A stretch of DNA of 64,000 bases, taken from Saprospiraceae bacterium. GTDB lineage: Bacteria; Bacteroidota; Bacteroidia; Chitinophagales; Saprospiraceae. The first letter of the stretch is position 1, and every line of letters begins with the position of its first letter. This document shows, piece after piece, positions 26,695-35,239 of this stretch. The position numbers and the translations under genes are program-made. The notes beneath the pieces are model-generated. The model worked only from the letters and a program-made list of their open reading frames with translations. It searched no databases and was not told where the DNA came from. The DNA lies in contig JAEUUP010000024.1 in the NCBI GenBank assembly GCA_016787525.1, forward strand, positions 1 through 64,000. Reading direction: 5' to 3'.

Positions 26695-27058
26695 TGGATA
26701 AAAGACCTATCTTATTGCCTTCACTGTCTATGAGGACAGCCGCAAAGCCAAATTTTCCAAGATTAATTTCAGAAACAAGTACTTTTCCGCCCGCTTCTTC
26801 GACTTTTGAGACGGCTTCACTGAGTTTGCTGAAAGCATTGAGGTACAGAACGCCCCCCTCAGTAGTTGGCTTCAAATCGGGGCGCACCACGATAGAACCG
26901 CCCACAGCTTCGCCTGTATTGAATGGCACATTGAATAAAATTAAATCTCCATTGCCAAAAGTGCCTTTGCGGACATTACCGTTCAGTACGGTTGAATAAA
27001 ATTGAAAAGCCCGTTCTAAATCCAAAGCTGGAATTTCAAACCAATTGATTGCATTCAT
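26684..27058 (-). CDS. VOC (glyoxalase/bleomycin resistance) family protein
   Basis: 124 residues with a beta-alpha-beta-beta-beta start (MNAINWFEIPALDLERAFQFYSTVL) and the repeated half ending FGFAAVLIDSEGNKIGL, as in short VOC proteins of the YdcJ/PhnB-like type. It is probably a cytoplasmic metalloenzyme or binding protein for a small electrophile. It follows the DJ-1-like gene by 5 bp. The sense motif copy with six G (26853-26864) encodes TTEGG in the loop before a strand, a place where length often varies. Confidence 0.85.
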   Translation of the reverse strand: MNAINWFEIPALDLERAFQFYSTVLNGNVRKGTFGNGDLILFNVPFNTGEAVGGSIVVRPDLKPTTEGGVLYLNAFSKLSEAVSKVEEAGGKVLVSEINLGKFGFAAVLIDSEGNKIGLLSNEL

Positions 27059-27063
27059 AATTT

Positions 27064-27828
27064 TTATTTATTTAAAGTTTCAACGACCAATTCAGCCGCG
27101 GCAGCACCTGAATTTTGCTGTTGCCCCGTAATCAAATTACCATCTTGAATAGCATAAGATGAAAAAGGCGCAGCTACTTTGAAAGTTGTTCCTACCAATT
27201 TTTTCGCTTCCGTTTCGATGCGATACGGTTGGATTTTCATACCCACTGCTTGGTCTGCAAATTCTTCTTCGGCATCTGCAAAACCCGTCCACGTTTTACC
27301 TTTTACCAACAGTTCGCCATCCGATTTTTTAGTTTCCAAAAGCAAAGTCGTTGAGTGACAAACGGCAGCACTGGGTTTGCCGCTTTCATAAAAATTGACA
27401 AATAGTTTTTCCAAATCTTGATTGCCTCTGAAAGTGTACATCGGCCCTTGACCACCAACCAAAAAGATACCGACATAATCCGCAGGGTTTACATCTGTCA
27501 ATTTTTTAGTGTTTTCCAACATTTTATTGAACCAAGCCTGCTGCATATAGCCCAACGAAATGACATCATGGGCGGAATAACCACTTGCATCGGTTGGATT
27601 TGAGTAACCATCCATCATCAACGCGCCCCCCTCAGTACTCACGAGTTCTACTTCATAACCCGCCTCTTGAAACACGCGCAAAGGGTGCGTCAACTCAGCC
27701 GCCCAAAAACCAATCGGCCAACCCGTTTGTTGACTTGTTGAAGGTGAACTTGCCACCATTAAAATTTTACCTTTACTCGGTGCGCCATGAAAATGGACAT
27801 AACTTTGAACTTCTTTTATCTGACTCAT
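27064..27828 (-). CDS. DJ-1/PfpI family protein (class I amidotransferase-like, Hsp31-type)
   Basis: 254 residues. The nucleophile elbow SAAVCHST (C157-H158) and a conserved Glu (WAAELTHP, E45) match Hsp31/YhbO-type proteins, which act as glyoxalase III, deglycase or chaperone. It heads an operon with VOC and barrel-like genes and is divergent from an HxlR regulator, a layout commonly tied to quinone or aldehyde stress. The sense motif copy (27626-27637, six G) encodes STEGG at residues 64-68, where relatives often have SPKGG, so the insertion site is compatible with the fold. Confidence 0.85.
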   Translation of the reverse strand: MSQIKEVQSYVHFHGAPSKGKILMVASSPSTSQQTGWPIGFWAAELTHPLRVFQEAGYEVELVSTEGGALMMDGYSNPTDASGYSAHDVISLGYMQQAWFNKMLENTKKLTDVNPADYVGIFLVGGQGPMYTFRGNQDLEKLFVNFYESGKPSAAVCHSTTLLLETKKSDGELLVKGKTWTGFADAEEEFADQAVGMKIQPYRIETEAKKLVGTTFKVAAPFSSYAIQDGNLITGQQQNSGAAAAELVVETLNK

Positions 27829-27859
27829 TTTTGTAAAAATATTTTTTAATTAAAAGATG

Positions 27860-27889
27860 TTGCAAAGTTGTAGGTCATATCTATTTTTG
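27860..27889 (+). promoter_or_regulatory. Predicted promoter of hxlR
   Basis: TTG (27860-27862), a 19-bp spacer, TATTTTTG (27882-27889). It matches the Bacteroidota -33/-7 consensus. The transcription start is expected near 27896. Confidence 0.65.
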
Positions 27890-27903
27890 CCAATAGTTTA
27901 ACC

Positions 27904-27926
27904 CAAAAGTGCGATACACACTTTTG
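27904..27926. promoter_or_regulatory. Candidate operator, inverted repeat CAAAAGTG-N7-CACTTTTG
   Basis: A perfect 8-bp inverted repeat with 7-bp spacer just downstream of the predicted hxlR start of transcription and in the divergent control region. It is a natural autoregulatory site for the HxlR protein. The half-site CACTTTTGAG recurs at 25997-26006 upstream of the bestrophin-like gene, and ACTTTTGAGTGTGT recurs at 29222-29235 upstream of the carbonic anhydrase. Confidence 0.55.
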
Positions 27927-27959
27927 AGAAAGTATATTGAAAATCAAATAGTTGAAGGA

Positions 27960-28295
27960 ATGCCAGATTTTATTTACAAAGGAAAAGTTTATTACAATCC
28001 CGTCCAATTGGTGATGGAACAGATAGGCGGTGTGTGGAAAATGCCCATTTTGTGGCGTTTGAAAGACCAAACAATGAGATACAGCGAATTGCGAAAAATT
28101 CCGCATATTTCGGATAAAATGTTGACAACACAACTGCGGGAATTAGAATCAGATGGTTATGTGCATCGGCAAGTTTATGCCGTCGTACCACCCAAAACTG
28201 AGTATTCGTTGACAGAAAAAGGGCGTAATATTATACCCTTAGTACATCAAATTCGGGAATATGGCAGCCGACTGATGGAAGAAGAAAGGTATTAA
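27960..28295 (+). CDS. HxlR family transcriptional regulator
   Basis: 111 residues from ATG 27960 (a GTG at 27909 would place the operator inside the gene). It is a winged-helix protein of the HxlR type: QLVMEQIGGVWKMPILWRL, YSELRKIPHISDKMLTTQLRELESDGYVHRQ and the wing VPPKTEYSLTEKGRNI. Members respond to aldehydes, quinones or oxidants, often without a cysteine; none is present here. It is divergent from the DJ-1/VOC operon, which is its probable target. A terminator follows. Confidence 0.88.
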   Translation: MPDFIYKGKVYYNPVQLVMEQIGGVWKMPILWRLKDQTMRYSELRKIPHISDKMLTTQLRELESDGYVHRQVYAVVPPKTEYSLTEKGRNIIPLVHQIREYGSRLMEEERY

Positions 28296-28301
28296 TAACA
28301 C

Positions 28302-28337
28302 AAAAAGCCCATACAAAACACGCTGTATAGGCTTTTA
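28302..28337. terminator. Rho-independent-like terminator after hxlR
   Basis: AAAAGCC-C-ATACA pairs with TGTAT-A-GGCTTTT around an 8-nt loop, beginning 7 bp after the hxlR stop. Its symmetric A/T tails would let it act on both strands. Confidence 0.75.
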
Positions 28338-28520
28338 TAAGACACATCAAGAATGCCCATTTTATTCAAATCATTGACGGACGAAAATGATAAATTGGCT
28401 TTTCACAAATCTTCGTTATGATATAGAAACGCCACTACTTAAAGCAGCATTGGAACGCACAATCTAACAGACATAGACCGAGCAATAACAATCAGATTGA
28501 ATATTTCTTCTGGGAGTCAT
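28338..28520. other. Intergenic region, possible short remnant
   Basis: Only a 26-codon + strand frame (28387-28467, ending PLLKAALERTI) stands out. It has no ribosome-binding context and is probably a decayed gene end. Nothing else is seen. Confidence 0.3.
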
Positions 28521-29150
28521 TTATTTCGACAAGTCGTAAATTTTCATAATATTTTTTAATATTTCAGGAAAATCAATTTTCAAGTCAACAATTCGACCTG
28601 TATGAATATCGAAAACCCAGCCTTGTACCGTAAGACCTCTTTCTCTATAAGCTTCTTGAACGGCGGCGGTTTTAATGAGATTCACACACTGTTCTTGCAC
28701 ATTCAGTTCAATCAGCCTGTTATATCGCTTCGATACATCTTCGATAGCGTCCAATTCTGCCTGATGCAAGCGATAAACATCTCTAATATTGCGCAACCAT
28801 GGGTTCAAAATGCCCATATCGGAGGGTGTCATTGCTGCTTTCACACCACCACATTCGTAATGACCACATACGATAATGTGTTTTACTTTCAAGTGCCGAA
28901 CTGCATAGTTTAAGACCGACATCATATTGAGGTCAATCGAAATAACCATATTGGCGATATTTCTATGAATAAACACCTCGCCTGGATTAGCACCCATCAA
29001 ATCTTCAGCAGTAACACGACTATCAGAGCAGCCGATGTACAGAAACTCAGGAGTTTGCCCTTTGGCCAAATTGCTGAAATAATCTGGATTCACTGCTAAT
29101 TTTTCAGCAATCCATTTTTCGTTGTTTTCAAAAATTTTATTAAAGTCCAT
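28521..29150 (-). CDS. Beta-class carbonic anhydrase
   Basis: 209 residues, the usual size. It interconverts CO2 and bicarbonate in the cytoplasm. Zinc ligands are visible: C41 and D43 in CSDSRVTAED, H97 and C100 in CGHYECGGV. The Asp/Arg pair D43/R45 of the beta class is intact, so activity is expected. It is single, with no neighbour in the same operon. An ACTTTTGAGTGTGT element and a dispersed motif copy lie in its upstream region. Confidence 0.93.
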   Translation of the reverse strand: MDFNKIFENNEKWIAEKLAVNPDYFSNLAKGQTPEFLYIGCSDSRVTAEDLMGANPGEVFIHRNIANMVISIDLNMMSVLNYAVRHLKVKHIIVCGHYECGGVKAAMTPSDMGILNPWLRNIRDVYRLHQAELDAIEDVSKRYNRLIELNVQEQCVNLIKTAAVQEAYRERGLTVQGWVFDIHTGRIVDLKIDFPEILKNIMKIYDLSK

Positions 29151-29247
29151 ATTCAGAATTTTTGCAAAAATCTTAAAAATTTATTAAAAAAAAGAGAGAC
29201 GCACCTAAAAGTTAGTAAGGTACTTTTGAGTGTGTCGTTTTTCGTCA

Positions 29248-29257
29248 CCCCTCAGTA
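29248..29257 (-). repeat. Dispersed TACTGAGGGG copy, divergent intergenic
   Basis: CCCCTCAGTA on + strand between the carbonic anhydrase and the SRPBCC gene. Confidence 0.95.
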
Positions 29258-29335
29258 TTTTCTTTAAAAATCCTTTAAAAATTGTAATTTTACAGGGATT
29301 TTTCATTAAAGACTTAGTTTTTTATATTCCGTTTT

Positions 29336-29839
29336 ATGACAACAAAAGTAAAAATTTCTACTATTTATAATTGCTCATTGGAAAGAGCATTTAAAACGCC
29401 TATGCTGTGCAATGTTGCCAAAGTACACACGGGTTTTGGCTTGATGCCCAAAGTGACGCATTGTACCGATGATGAAAATTGGGGTAAACCCAACTCGACG
29501 AAAAAGGTATTTGTTGCTCAATCGTGGACGCAAAAAGGCGGCTTTGCTTCCATTGATAAAGTCATTGAGCGCATCGAAAATAAGTATTGGAAAATAGAAG
29601 TTAGTGATTTTCAATCATGGATGTTGGGTTTTTACAAATTTGTCGGTGAATGGCAAACTACAGAACTTGAACCCAATAAAATTTTGATAGATTATACTTA
29701 TACGTTACACACCAACACCGCTTTGCTTTATCCCTTGAATTGGCTTTTTACCAACCTTTTTTGGAAAACATATATGAAACAGGTTTTAGAAAACATCCGA
29801 AAAATGGTGGAGAATAATGAGCCTTATCTTTATGATTAA
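29336..29839 (+). CDS. SRPBCC family protein
   Basis: 167 residues. The fold is suggested by the start VKISTIYNCSLERAFKTPML, the central strands (KKVFVAQSWTQKGGFASIDKVIERIENKYWKIEV) and the long C-terminal helix (NLFWKTYMKQVLENIRKMVE). It resembles Bacteroidota SRPBCC proteins without a known ligand. It is cytoplasmic and single, divergent from the carbonic anhydrase gene. Confidence 0.7.
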   Translation: MTTKVKISTIYNCSLERAFKTPMLCNVAKVHTGFGLMPKVTHCTDDENWGKPNSTKKVFVAQSWTQKGGFASIDKVIERIENKYWKIEVSDFQSWMLGFYKFVGEWQTTELEPNKILIDYTYTLHTNTALLYPLNWLFTNLFWKTYMKQVLENIRKMVENNEPYLYD

Positions 29840-29845
29840 AAAGTA

Positions 29846-29856
29846 CCCCCTCAGTA
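29846..29856 (-). repeat. Dispersed TACTGAGGGGG copy between convergent genes
   Basis: It starts 7 bp after the SRPBCC stop codon; the convergent DUF1801-like gene ends at 29948. Confidence 0.95.
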
Positions 29857-29947
29857 TTGATGGATACAAAGGAGATAAATTTTCACACCAAAAATTACGA
29901 ATAATTCTGGAAAGTAATGTTATGTGTATAATGAAGAATAAAATGTA

Positions 29948-30403
29948 TCATCGCCTAAACGCCGATTCATACATCTCAATCCACTGAGCCACGGTGATTT
30001 TGCTTGCCAACTCTCCAATCAAAGCATAAGGTATATGCTCTGGTTTCTTGAAACGAATACACGACTTGCCCATGTCTAACTTGGCTTTAGAGAACTTAGT
30101 ATATTCGCTTGTAAACCAATCACTTAGCTCCTTGTTGGCATAAACACACATGTGATAGACAGCGATAAAGTTCTTTTGCGAGGCAATATTGAGAAAAGGT
30201 AAAGGATCTTTAGGTGTACAATGGTAGCCTGCAGGATAGAGCGAGTGTGGTACAACCCAACCAATCATGCCATAAGACATTCTTTCTTCAAATCCTGTTG
30301 GAATATGAGCATTGATGGTATCCCGAAGTGTCACCATCGGTACGATTCTATCTTCGGGCAATTCGTTGAGATATTGTTCTACGTTAGTGGCTTTTGATTG
30401 CAT
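29948..30403 (-). CDS. DUF1801/YdhG-type protein
   Basis: 151 residues with VEQYLNELPEDRIVPMVTLRDTINAHIP, then ERMSYGMIGW and FIAVYHMCVYAN, and a final helix, as in DUF1801 (YdhG/YjhX-like fold) proteins. The function of the family is unknown; some act as iron-chaperone-like proteins. It is cytoplasmic. A palindromic element begins 33 bp upstream of its start. Confidence 0.75.
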   Translation of the reverse strand: MQSKATNVEQYLNELPEDRIVPMVTLRDTINAHIPTGFEERMSYGMIGWVVPHSLYPAGYHCTPKDPLPFLNIASQKNFIAVYHMCVYANKELSDWFTSEYTKFSKAKLDMGKSCIRFKKPEHIPYALIGELASKITVAQWIEMYESAFRR

Positions 30404-30435
30404 TTTTTAAAAGATATGAATGATGAAATACAGAT

Positions 30436-30615
30436 AATAGACTTATTGCGTATTGAAAATCAATCTATTAACTTTTACTCACTGTTTTGCGCTAGGCGTA
30501 AAAAGCATACTTTGAAAAGTTTCCTCAAAAAATCGCTCGCTCCTCAAAGTTCTTTTGCCGCCAAAGGCGGTGAAAAAGCGTAATTTATTGATTTTCAACC
30601 TGCAACAAGTCTATT
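30436..30615. repeat. Palindromic element A3, 180 bp, central hairpin half lost
   Basis: Terminal inverted repeats AATAGACTT...AAGTCTATT match those of the element at 31226-31457. The flanking blocks (TTTGCGC region, ACTTTGAAAAG, GCCGCCAAAGGCGG) are present. Of the central hairpin only the right-arm tail AAAAAATCGCTCGCTCC remains (about 30526-30542). This looks like a palindrome that lost one arm by deletion. Confidence 0.85.
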
Positions 30616-30621
30616 GTTTTT

Positions 30622-30954
30622 TTATACCTTTTTGACGAATTCAGACTTTAAACCCATTGCGCCAAAACCATCAATTTTGCAGTCAATATTGTGGTCGCCG
30701 TCGGTCAAACGTATATTTTTGACCTTTGTCCCCATTTTGATGGGTTTCGGTGCGCCTTTCACAGGCAAATCTTTGATAACGATGACAGTATCACCATTTT
30801 GAAGTTCATTGCCATTCGAATCTAAGACTTTTATCCCTTCTTCTACTGCTTCATTCGGGTCCCACTCGTGGAAACATTCTGAACAAATAAGTAAATTGTC
30901 GCTCGGATAAGCATATTCCGATTGGCATTTAGGACATGGTGGAAATTCAGACAT
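30622..30954 (-). CDS. yjdM: Zinc-ribbon protein of the YjdM/PhnA family
   Basis: 110 residues. The N-terminal zinc ribbon has C7, C10, C24 and C27 ([10 protein letters not shown]...[11 protein letters not shown]). The C-terminal KOW-like domain reads [20 protein letters not shown] and ends [10 protein letters not shown]. This is the complete two-domain form of YjdM (formerly PhnA), a small cytoplasmic protein whose role is not settled. It is single and bracketed by palindromic elements A3 and A4. Confidence 0.9.
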   Translation of the reverse strand: MSEFPPCPKCQSEYAYPSDNLLICSECFHEWDPNEAVEEGIKVLDSNGNELQNGDTVIVIKDLPVKGAPKPIKMGTKVKNIRLTDGDHNIDCKIDGFGAMGLKSEFVKKV

Positions 30955-31529
30955 AATAAAGGATGTTTGATTTTAAATTCACCTCAATAAAAGTGAATCA
31001 TATGAAAATAGATTATACAAAAACAGCTACAAAAGTAAGCATTATTCTAAAAAACAAACTACTGCACGAATCAAATGACCGATACGATTGGATTTTCAAA
31101 AGGTTTTGTCATTTTTTAGCTGAAAGCATAACAAAACCAACGTATTATACATCTGCTCGAATTAGAACCAACTATATTTAGCACATAAAATACCCACTCA
31201 GTATAGAGTACAATATTTTAATTCCAATAGACTTGTTGCAAGTTGAAAATCAATTTATTAGCTATTACTCACTATTTTGCGCATAGCGCAAAAGCGTACT
31301 TTGAAAGATTTTCTTTTGGAGCGAGCGATTTTTTTAGGAAAATTTTGGCTTTGCCAAAGTTTTCCTAAAAAAATCGCTCGCTCCTCAAAGTTTATTTGCC
31401 ACCAAAGGCAGCTAAAAAATTTAATTTACTAGATTTTCAATAGGCAACAAGTCTAATCTTAAAACGAAAAAACGCTCAATCCAATTCTCATTACTCTCAT
31501 ACAGCGAGAGCAAAATTTATAATCAATTT
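30955..31529. other. Long intergenic region
   Basis: It contains palindromic element A4 (31226-31457) and a one-mismatch dispersed motif (TACCCACTCAGTA at 31190-31202). An open + strand frame of 59 codons (31002-31181, MKIDYTKTATKVSIILKNKL...) has no homologue that I recognise and is doubtful. There is no clear promoter for the downstream dehydratase gene. Confidence 0.4.
31226..31457. repeat. Palindromic element A4, 232 bp
   Basis: Terminal inverted repeats AATAGACTTGTTGC...GCAACAAGTCTAAT. The central 67-bp hairpin is at 31318-31384, arms beginning GGAGCGAGCGATTTTTTTAG, loop TTT. Relative to A1 the middle of both arms changed (TTGATTAAAA became TTTAGGAAAA on one side and its complement on the other), keeping the pairing except for one mismatch. 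Small TTTTGCGC and GCC hairpins flank it. Confidence 0.9.
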
Positions 31530-33059
31530 ATGGCAACTAAGGGAAAAAACACGATCATCCAGACAACACCAAACGACAATGTAGGCATTGTTGCCAATGT
31601 CAATGGCTTAGAAAAAGGGATGGAAGTAAACGGGATTACAGCAAAGGATGCTATTCCAATGGGACACAAAATGGCTTTGTGCGATTTAGAAATAGGCGAT
31701 AAAGTGATTCGTTATGGGCAAACAATTGGTTATGCAAAAACGAAAATAGGCAAAGGCGAATGGGTTGATGCTTTAAAAATGGACTTACCACAGCCACCTG
31801 ATTTAGATTCGATTCCTATGCCTCAACCTAAAAGAAACACTATTGAGCCATTGGAAGGTTATACTTTCCAAGGTTTTAGAAATACAGATGGTAGTGTCGG
31901 GACAAAAAATGTATTAGGCATCACGACAAGCGTACAGTGTGTGGCAGGCATGACAGATTTTGTTGTCAAAAAAATAAAAGCAGAACTGTTACCCCGTTTT
32001 CCAAATGTGGACGATGTTGTGGCACTCAATCACAGTTATGGTTGTGGTGTGGCTATTGATGCCCCCGCAGCTATCATCCCGATTCGAACAGTGCGAAATT
32101 TAGCCCAAAACCCCAATTTTGGTGGCGAATTGATGATAATTGGTTTGGGTTGTGAAAAATTACAGCCTAACCGATTGCTCAATGATAGTGTCACGGATGC
32201 TTCCATTTTATTTTTGCAAGACGAAGCTTTCACTGGTTTTTCAGAAATGGTGGAAGGCATCATGCAGATAGCTGAGCGACATCTGCACAAACTCAATGCC
32301 CGACAACGCACCACTTGCCCGGCTTCGGACTTAGTAGTAGGGATGCAATGCGGTGGTAGCGATGCGTTTTCGGGCATCACAGGCAATCCTGCATCAGGTT
32401 TTGCAGCAGATTTGATAGTCAGAGCAGGCGGAACAGTATTTTTTTCGGAAGTGACCGAGGTGCGCGACGCTGTCCATCTGCTTGTACCACGCACCACCGA
32501 CCCCTCAGTAGCACAAGCTCTTTTGAACGAAATGGCCTGGTACGACCACTATTTGGCGCAGGGCAGTGCAGACCGAAGTGCCAACCCAACACCTGGCAAC
32601 AAACGAGGTGGCTTGAGCAATGTAGTCGAAAAAGCCTTAGGCTCAATCGCCAAATCGGGAACAAGCCCTATTGTTGATGTGGTTGCACCTGGCGATAAGG
32701 TGCGCCGCAAGGGACTAAATTTTGTCGCAACACCTGCAAGCGATTTTGTATGTGGTACATTGCAAATGGCTGCAGGCATGAATATCCATGTTTTCATAAC
32801 AGGTCGTGGTACACCGTATGGATTGGCAGCCGTACCAGTTGTGAAAGTCAGTTCTAATTCAAAATTGGGCAATCGGTGGTTCGATTTGATTGATTTTGAT
32901 GCAGGACCTATTGCTGAAGGCACAAAAACCATTGAAGAAGCAGGCTGGGATTTGTTTCATTTAATACTAGAGGTGGCAAGTGGCAAGCGTAAAGTCGCCG
33001 CTGACACTTTGGGTATACACAATGATTTAGTACTGTTCAATCCAGCACCTTTGACCTAA
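31530..33059 (+). CDS. garD: Galactarate dehydratase (GarD/UxaA family)
   Basis: 509 residues, the length of galactarate dehydratase. It removes water from galactarate (meso) to give 5-keto-4-deoxy-glucarate. An N-terminal SAF domain ([18 protein letters not shown]...[10 protein letters not shown]) precedes the altronate/galactarate dehydratase core: [51 protein letters not shown]. The conserved cysteines are present. The protein is cytoplasmic. No other uronate or aldarate gene is adjacent, so the pathway must continue elsewhere. An antisense motif copy (32501-32510) encodes DPSVA. Confidence 0.9.
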   Translation: MATKGKNTIIQTTPNDNVGIVANVNGLEKGMEVNGITAKDAIPMGHKMALCDLEIGDKVIRYGQTIGYAKTKIGKGEWVDALKMDLPQPPDLDSIPMPQPKRNTIEPLEGYTFQGFRNTDGSVGTKNVLGITTSVQCVAGMTDFVVKKIKAELLPRFPNVDDVVALNHSYGCGVAIDAPAAIIPIRTVRNLAQNPNFGGELMIIGLGCEKLQPNRLLNDSVTDASILFLQDEAFTGFSEMVEGIMQIAERHLHKLNARQRTTCPASDLVVGMQCGGSDAFSGITGNPASGFAADLIVRAGGTVFFSEVTEVRDAVHLLVPRTTDPSVAQALLNEMAWYDHYLAQGSADRSANPTPGNKRGGLSNVVEKALGSIAKSGTSPIVDVVAPGDKVRRKGLNFVATPASDFVCGTLQMAAGMNIHVFITGRGTPYGLAAVPVVKVSSNSKLGNRWFDLIDFDAGPIAEGTKTIEEAGWDLFHLILEVASGKRKVAADTLGIHNDLVLFNPAPLT

Positions 33060-33121
33060 AAATACTGAGAAAAATAATCACTATGCCCTTCAATAGACAT
33101 TAATTGACGGGCGTAGCGGAT

Positions 33122-34507
33122 TTACTTAATGTTCAACAAAACAGCTGCTCGAAGACCTAATAAATCAAAAGTTTTGGCTTTTTTGTTGATGTCTTTGTAG
33201 TAAAATGCCTCGGCTTGAGCCACCATATTTTTTGAAAAACGATATTCCAAACCACCATTAGCTAACAACAAATTGGGAATATTGAACGCCTCAGATTGAA
33301 CAGTTTGTTCGCGAGAACCTGTTCCCCATAAAGGCACATAGGTAAATTTGGTGCTGAATGGTCGAATGTGCATCAATGTATAAGCTGTACCAATATAAGG
33401 TCGCCATTTGTTGTCACTTTCTGTGAAGAAGTATTTCACACCCATATTGGCTTGCAAGAAAGTTTGCTTTGACTCAGCTTTTTGGTATTTTTCTTTAGCT
33501 GCATCGTATTGCAAAGCTGGCAAATTATAGCGACTGTCTTGCCAAAAAATCTGATATGATACAGGGCAAAAATCACCCGAAGCCGTTACTCTTAGTTTGT
33601 CACTCAAGGCATATTCTAATGAAACACCAGCTTGGTAGCTATTGAGGTTTTTATAAATTTCAACACCAACGGTATTTACCCATTCAGTCTTGTATTTGAT
33701 TTGCCCACCTTTCAAACCTATAAATAAACGATTGTTTTTCAAAGTTTTATCTTTATTTTCGCTCTTTAGGGTCTGACTACTGAGGGGGTGCTTTTGTAAT
33801 GAATCTACCAAATTTGTCCACGCCAAAAGTTGCTTTTTCAACATATCTTGTTGTGCCGAACATTCCGTTAATGCTGCAGCCTGAGTTTTACTACCCGCTA
33901 ATTCTTGATGTAAACCTGCAATTTGTTTATCCAAATCAGCTAATTTTTCCAGTAGCTCAGCGATTCGTTTGGACGGAGTTGTATCAGACATCGTTGTTTT
34001 CGATGTCCCACTGCTGAATGTAGATTCCACAAACGACATGCTACTCGTTGACTGTTCTAAAGGAAGTGTTTGAAGATTTTTGGGTGTAGAAAACTCATTT
34101 GATATAGAGGGAGTCGGTTTATGGATTTTAGATGAATGAAAAGTGCTTTTAGTTTTGGGTGCATCACCCCTGCTCTGTGTGATAAAAACAGTATCTACTT
34201 TGTAAATTGTATCATATGTTCTTGTATTCAATTGATTTTGAACAGCTTCTAATTTCTCAGCCAACTGTTTGTTTTGCTGTTTCAAATCATTCATTTGCAC
34301 CACGAGTAATGTTGTGATAGGCAATATCAACAAAAATGGCAACAGCCACAACCACGTAGCTATACGGTGTTTTTTCTCTTTTTCTGTCACAACTGCCGTT
34401 TCGTCGAGGCGTTTGGCGAGGTTTCCCCAATCGCTATCAATGGACGAAAACGAGCGTTCTGCTCGCAGTTTGTCTCCAAATATTTTATCAAATTCTTTAT
34501 CGCTCAT
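33122..34507 (-). CDS. Putative anti-sigma-type membrane protein with C-terminal beta-barrel-like domain
   Basis: 461 residues. A charged cytoplasmic head (MSDKEFDKIFGDKLRAERSFSSIDSDWGNLAKRLDE) resembles the N terminus of Bacteroidota ECF partners. One transmembrane helix (WLWLLPFLLILPITTLLVV) and a coiled coil (DLKQQNKQLAEKLEAVQNQL; ELLEKLADLDKQIAGLHQEL) follow. The last 200 residues (LFIGLKGGQIKYKTEWVNTV ... LGLRAAVLLNIK) look like a small outer-membrane barrel. A single chain would then reach from cytoplasm to the outer membrane. It follows its sigma factor by 23 bp. An antisense motif copy (33778-33788) encodes HPLSS. Confidence 0.65.
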   Translation of the reverse strand: MSDKEFDKIFGDKLRAERSFSSIDSDWGNLAKRLDETAVVTEKEKKHRIATWLWLLPFLLILPITTLLVVQMNDLKQQNKQLAEKLEAVQNQLNTRTYDTIYKVDTVFITQSRGDAPKTKSTFHSSKIHKPTPSISNEFSTPKNLQTLPLEQSTSSMSFVESTFSSGTSKTTMSDTTPSKRIAELLEKLADLDKQIAGLHQELAGSKTQAAALTECSAQQDMLKKQLLAWTNLVDSLQKHPLSSQTLKSENKDKTLKNNRLFIGLKGGQIKYKTEWVNTVGVEIYKNLNSYQAGVSLEYALSDKLRVTASGDFCPVSYQIFWQDSRYNLPALQYDAAKEKYQKAESKQTFLQANMGVKYFFTESDNKWRPYIGTAYTLMHIRPFSTKFTYVPLWGTGSREQTVQSEAFNIPNLLLANGGLEYRFSKNMVAQAEAFYYKDINKKAKTFDLLGLRAAVLLNIK

Positions 34508-34530
34508 TGTATCGTATAGGAATTGTAGAT

Positions 34531-35091
34531 TTAACCATGCATTCGACGACCCGATTCGTTGTCTTGGGTCATCAACATACGTTTTAGTTGCATCCGCGCT
34601 TTCGATAAATTTGATTTTGATGCCCCCTCAGTAATACCAAGTTTTTCGGCAATTTCAGCATGTGAAAAACCATCCACAACAAACATATTGAAAACAGTCC
34701 GATAAGCTGGGGAAAGATGCGCTACCATTTTAAAAATTTCTTCTTGCGTCAACTTTTCAATCACTTCAGTTTCCACTTCTACTCCAGAGGCATAACTCAA
34801 TTCTTCATGCCGTGGGTGATTTTGCTGGCTTCTGTATCGGTCAATGGCTGTGTTGACAACGATGCGGTGCAACCAACCTTTGAACGAATAATCAGGGTTA
34901 TAGCGGTCAATTTTTGTAAAAATCTTGAAAAAAGCATCATTCAAGACTTCTTTTGCCTCATCCGAACTCGCTGCATAGCGTGAACATACTGTCAATGCGT
35001 AATTATGAAAATGCGCATACAGCCGTTCTTGGCTTGAGCGTTCTCCACTGCGACAGCCTTCGACGAGTTTATTGATTTGTTGTTCCGTCAT
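34531..35091 (-). CDS. ECF-type RNA polymerase sigma factor
   Basis: 186 residues with sigma-70 region 2 (YALTVCSRYAASSDEAKEVLNDAFFKIF, FKGWLHRIVVNTAIDRYR) and region 4 (LSPAYRTVFNMFVVDGFSHAEIAEKLGITEGASKSNL). It directs transcription of a small regulon that probably includes itself and the downstream membrane partner. The sense motif copy at 34623-34633 encodes ITEGA inside the region 4 helix-turn-helix, at the turn where many relatives have S/P-x-G-T; the reading frame and length are preserved. Confidence 0.92.
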   Translation of the reverse strand: MTEQQINKLVEGCRSGERSSQERLYAHFHNYALTVCSRYAASSDEAKEVLNDAFFKIFTKIDRYNPDYSFKGWLHRIVVNTAIDRYRSQQNHPRHEELSYASGVEVETEVIEKLTQEEIFKMVAHLSPAYRTVFNMFVVDGFSHAEIAEKLGITEGASKSNLSKARMQLKRMLMTQDNESGRRMHG

Positions 35092-35148
35092 AAAACCTTT
35101 TTGATTGGCATCAATCTGTGTTTACTGTTTCTTTTGACTACGGATACA

Positions 35149-35158
35149 CTGAGGGGGG
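35149..35158 (+). repeat. Near-match of the dispersed motif (ACACTGAGGGGGG)
   Basis: One mismatch at the first base of the core (C in place of T). It lies upstream of the ECF sigma gene, between it and the bshA terminator hairpin. Confidence 0.6.
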
Positions 35159-35183
35159 AGTTGCTTTGAGTTGGGGGATTCGT

Positions 35184-35232
35184 GTTATTAATTGATTGGT
35201 TTTCGAAAACCAAAAACCAATCAATCAATAAC
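35184..35232. terminator. Hairpin after bshA
   Basis: GTTATTAATTGATTGGTTTT (35184-35203) pairs with AAACCAATCAATCAATAAC (35214-35232), with one mismatch. It lies 8 bp after the bshA stop on the - strand. Confidence 0.65.
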
Positions 35233-35239
35233 GAATCAA

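Noticed and set aside
31002-31181. 59-codon open frame in a long gap
   Set aside because: No recognisable family, weak start context; mentioned only as part of the gap description.
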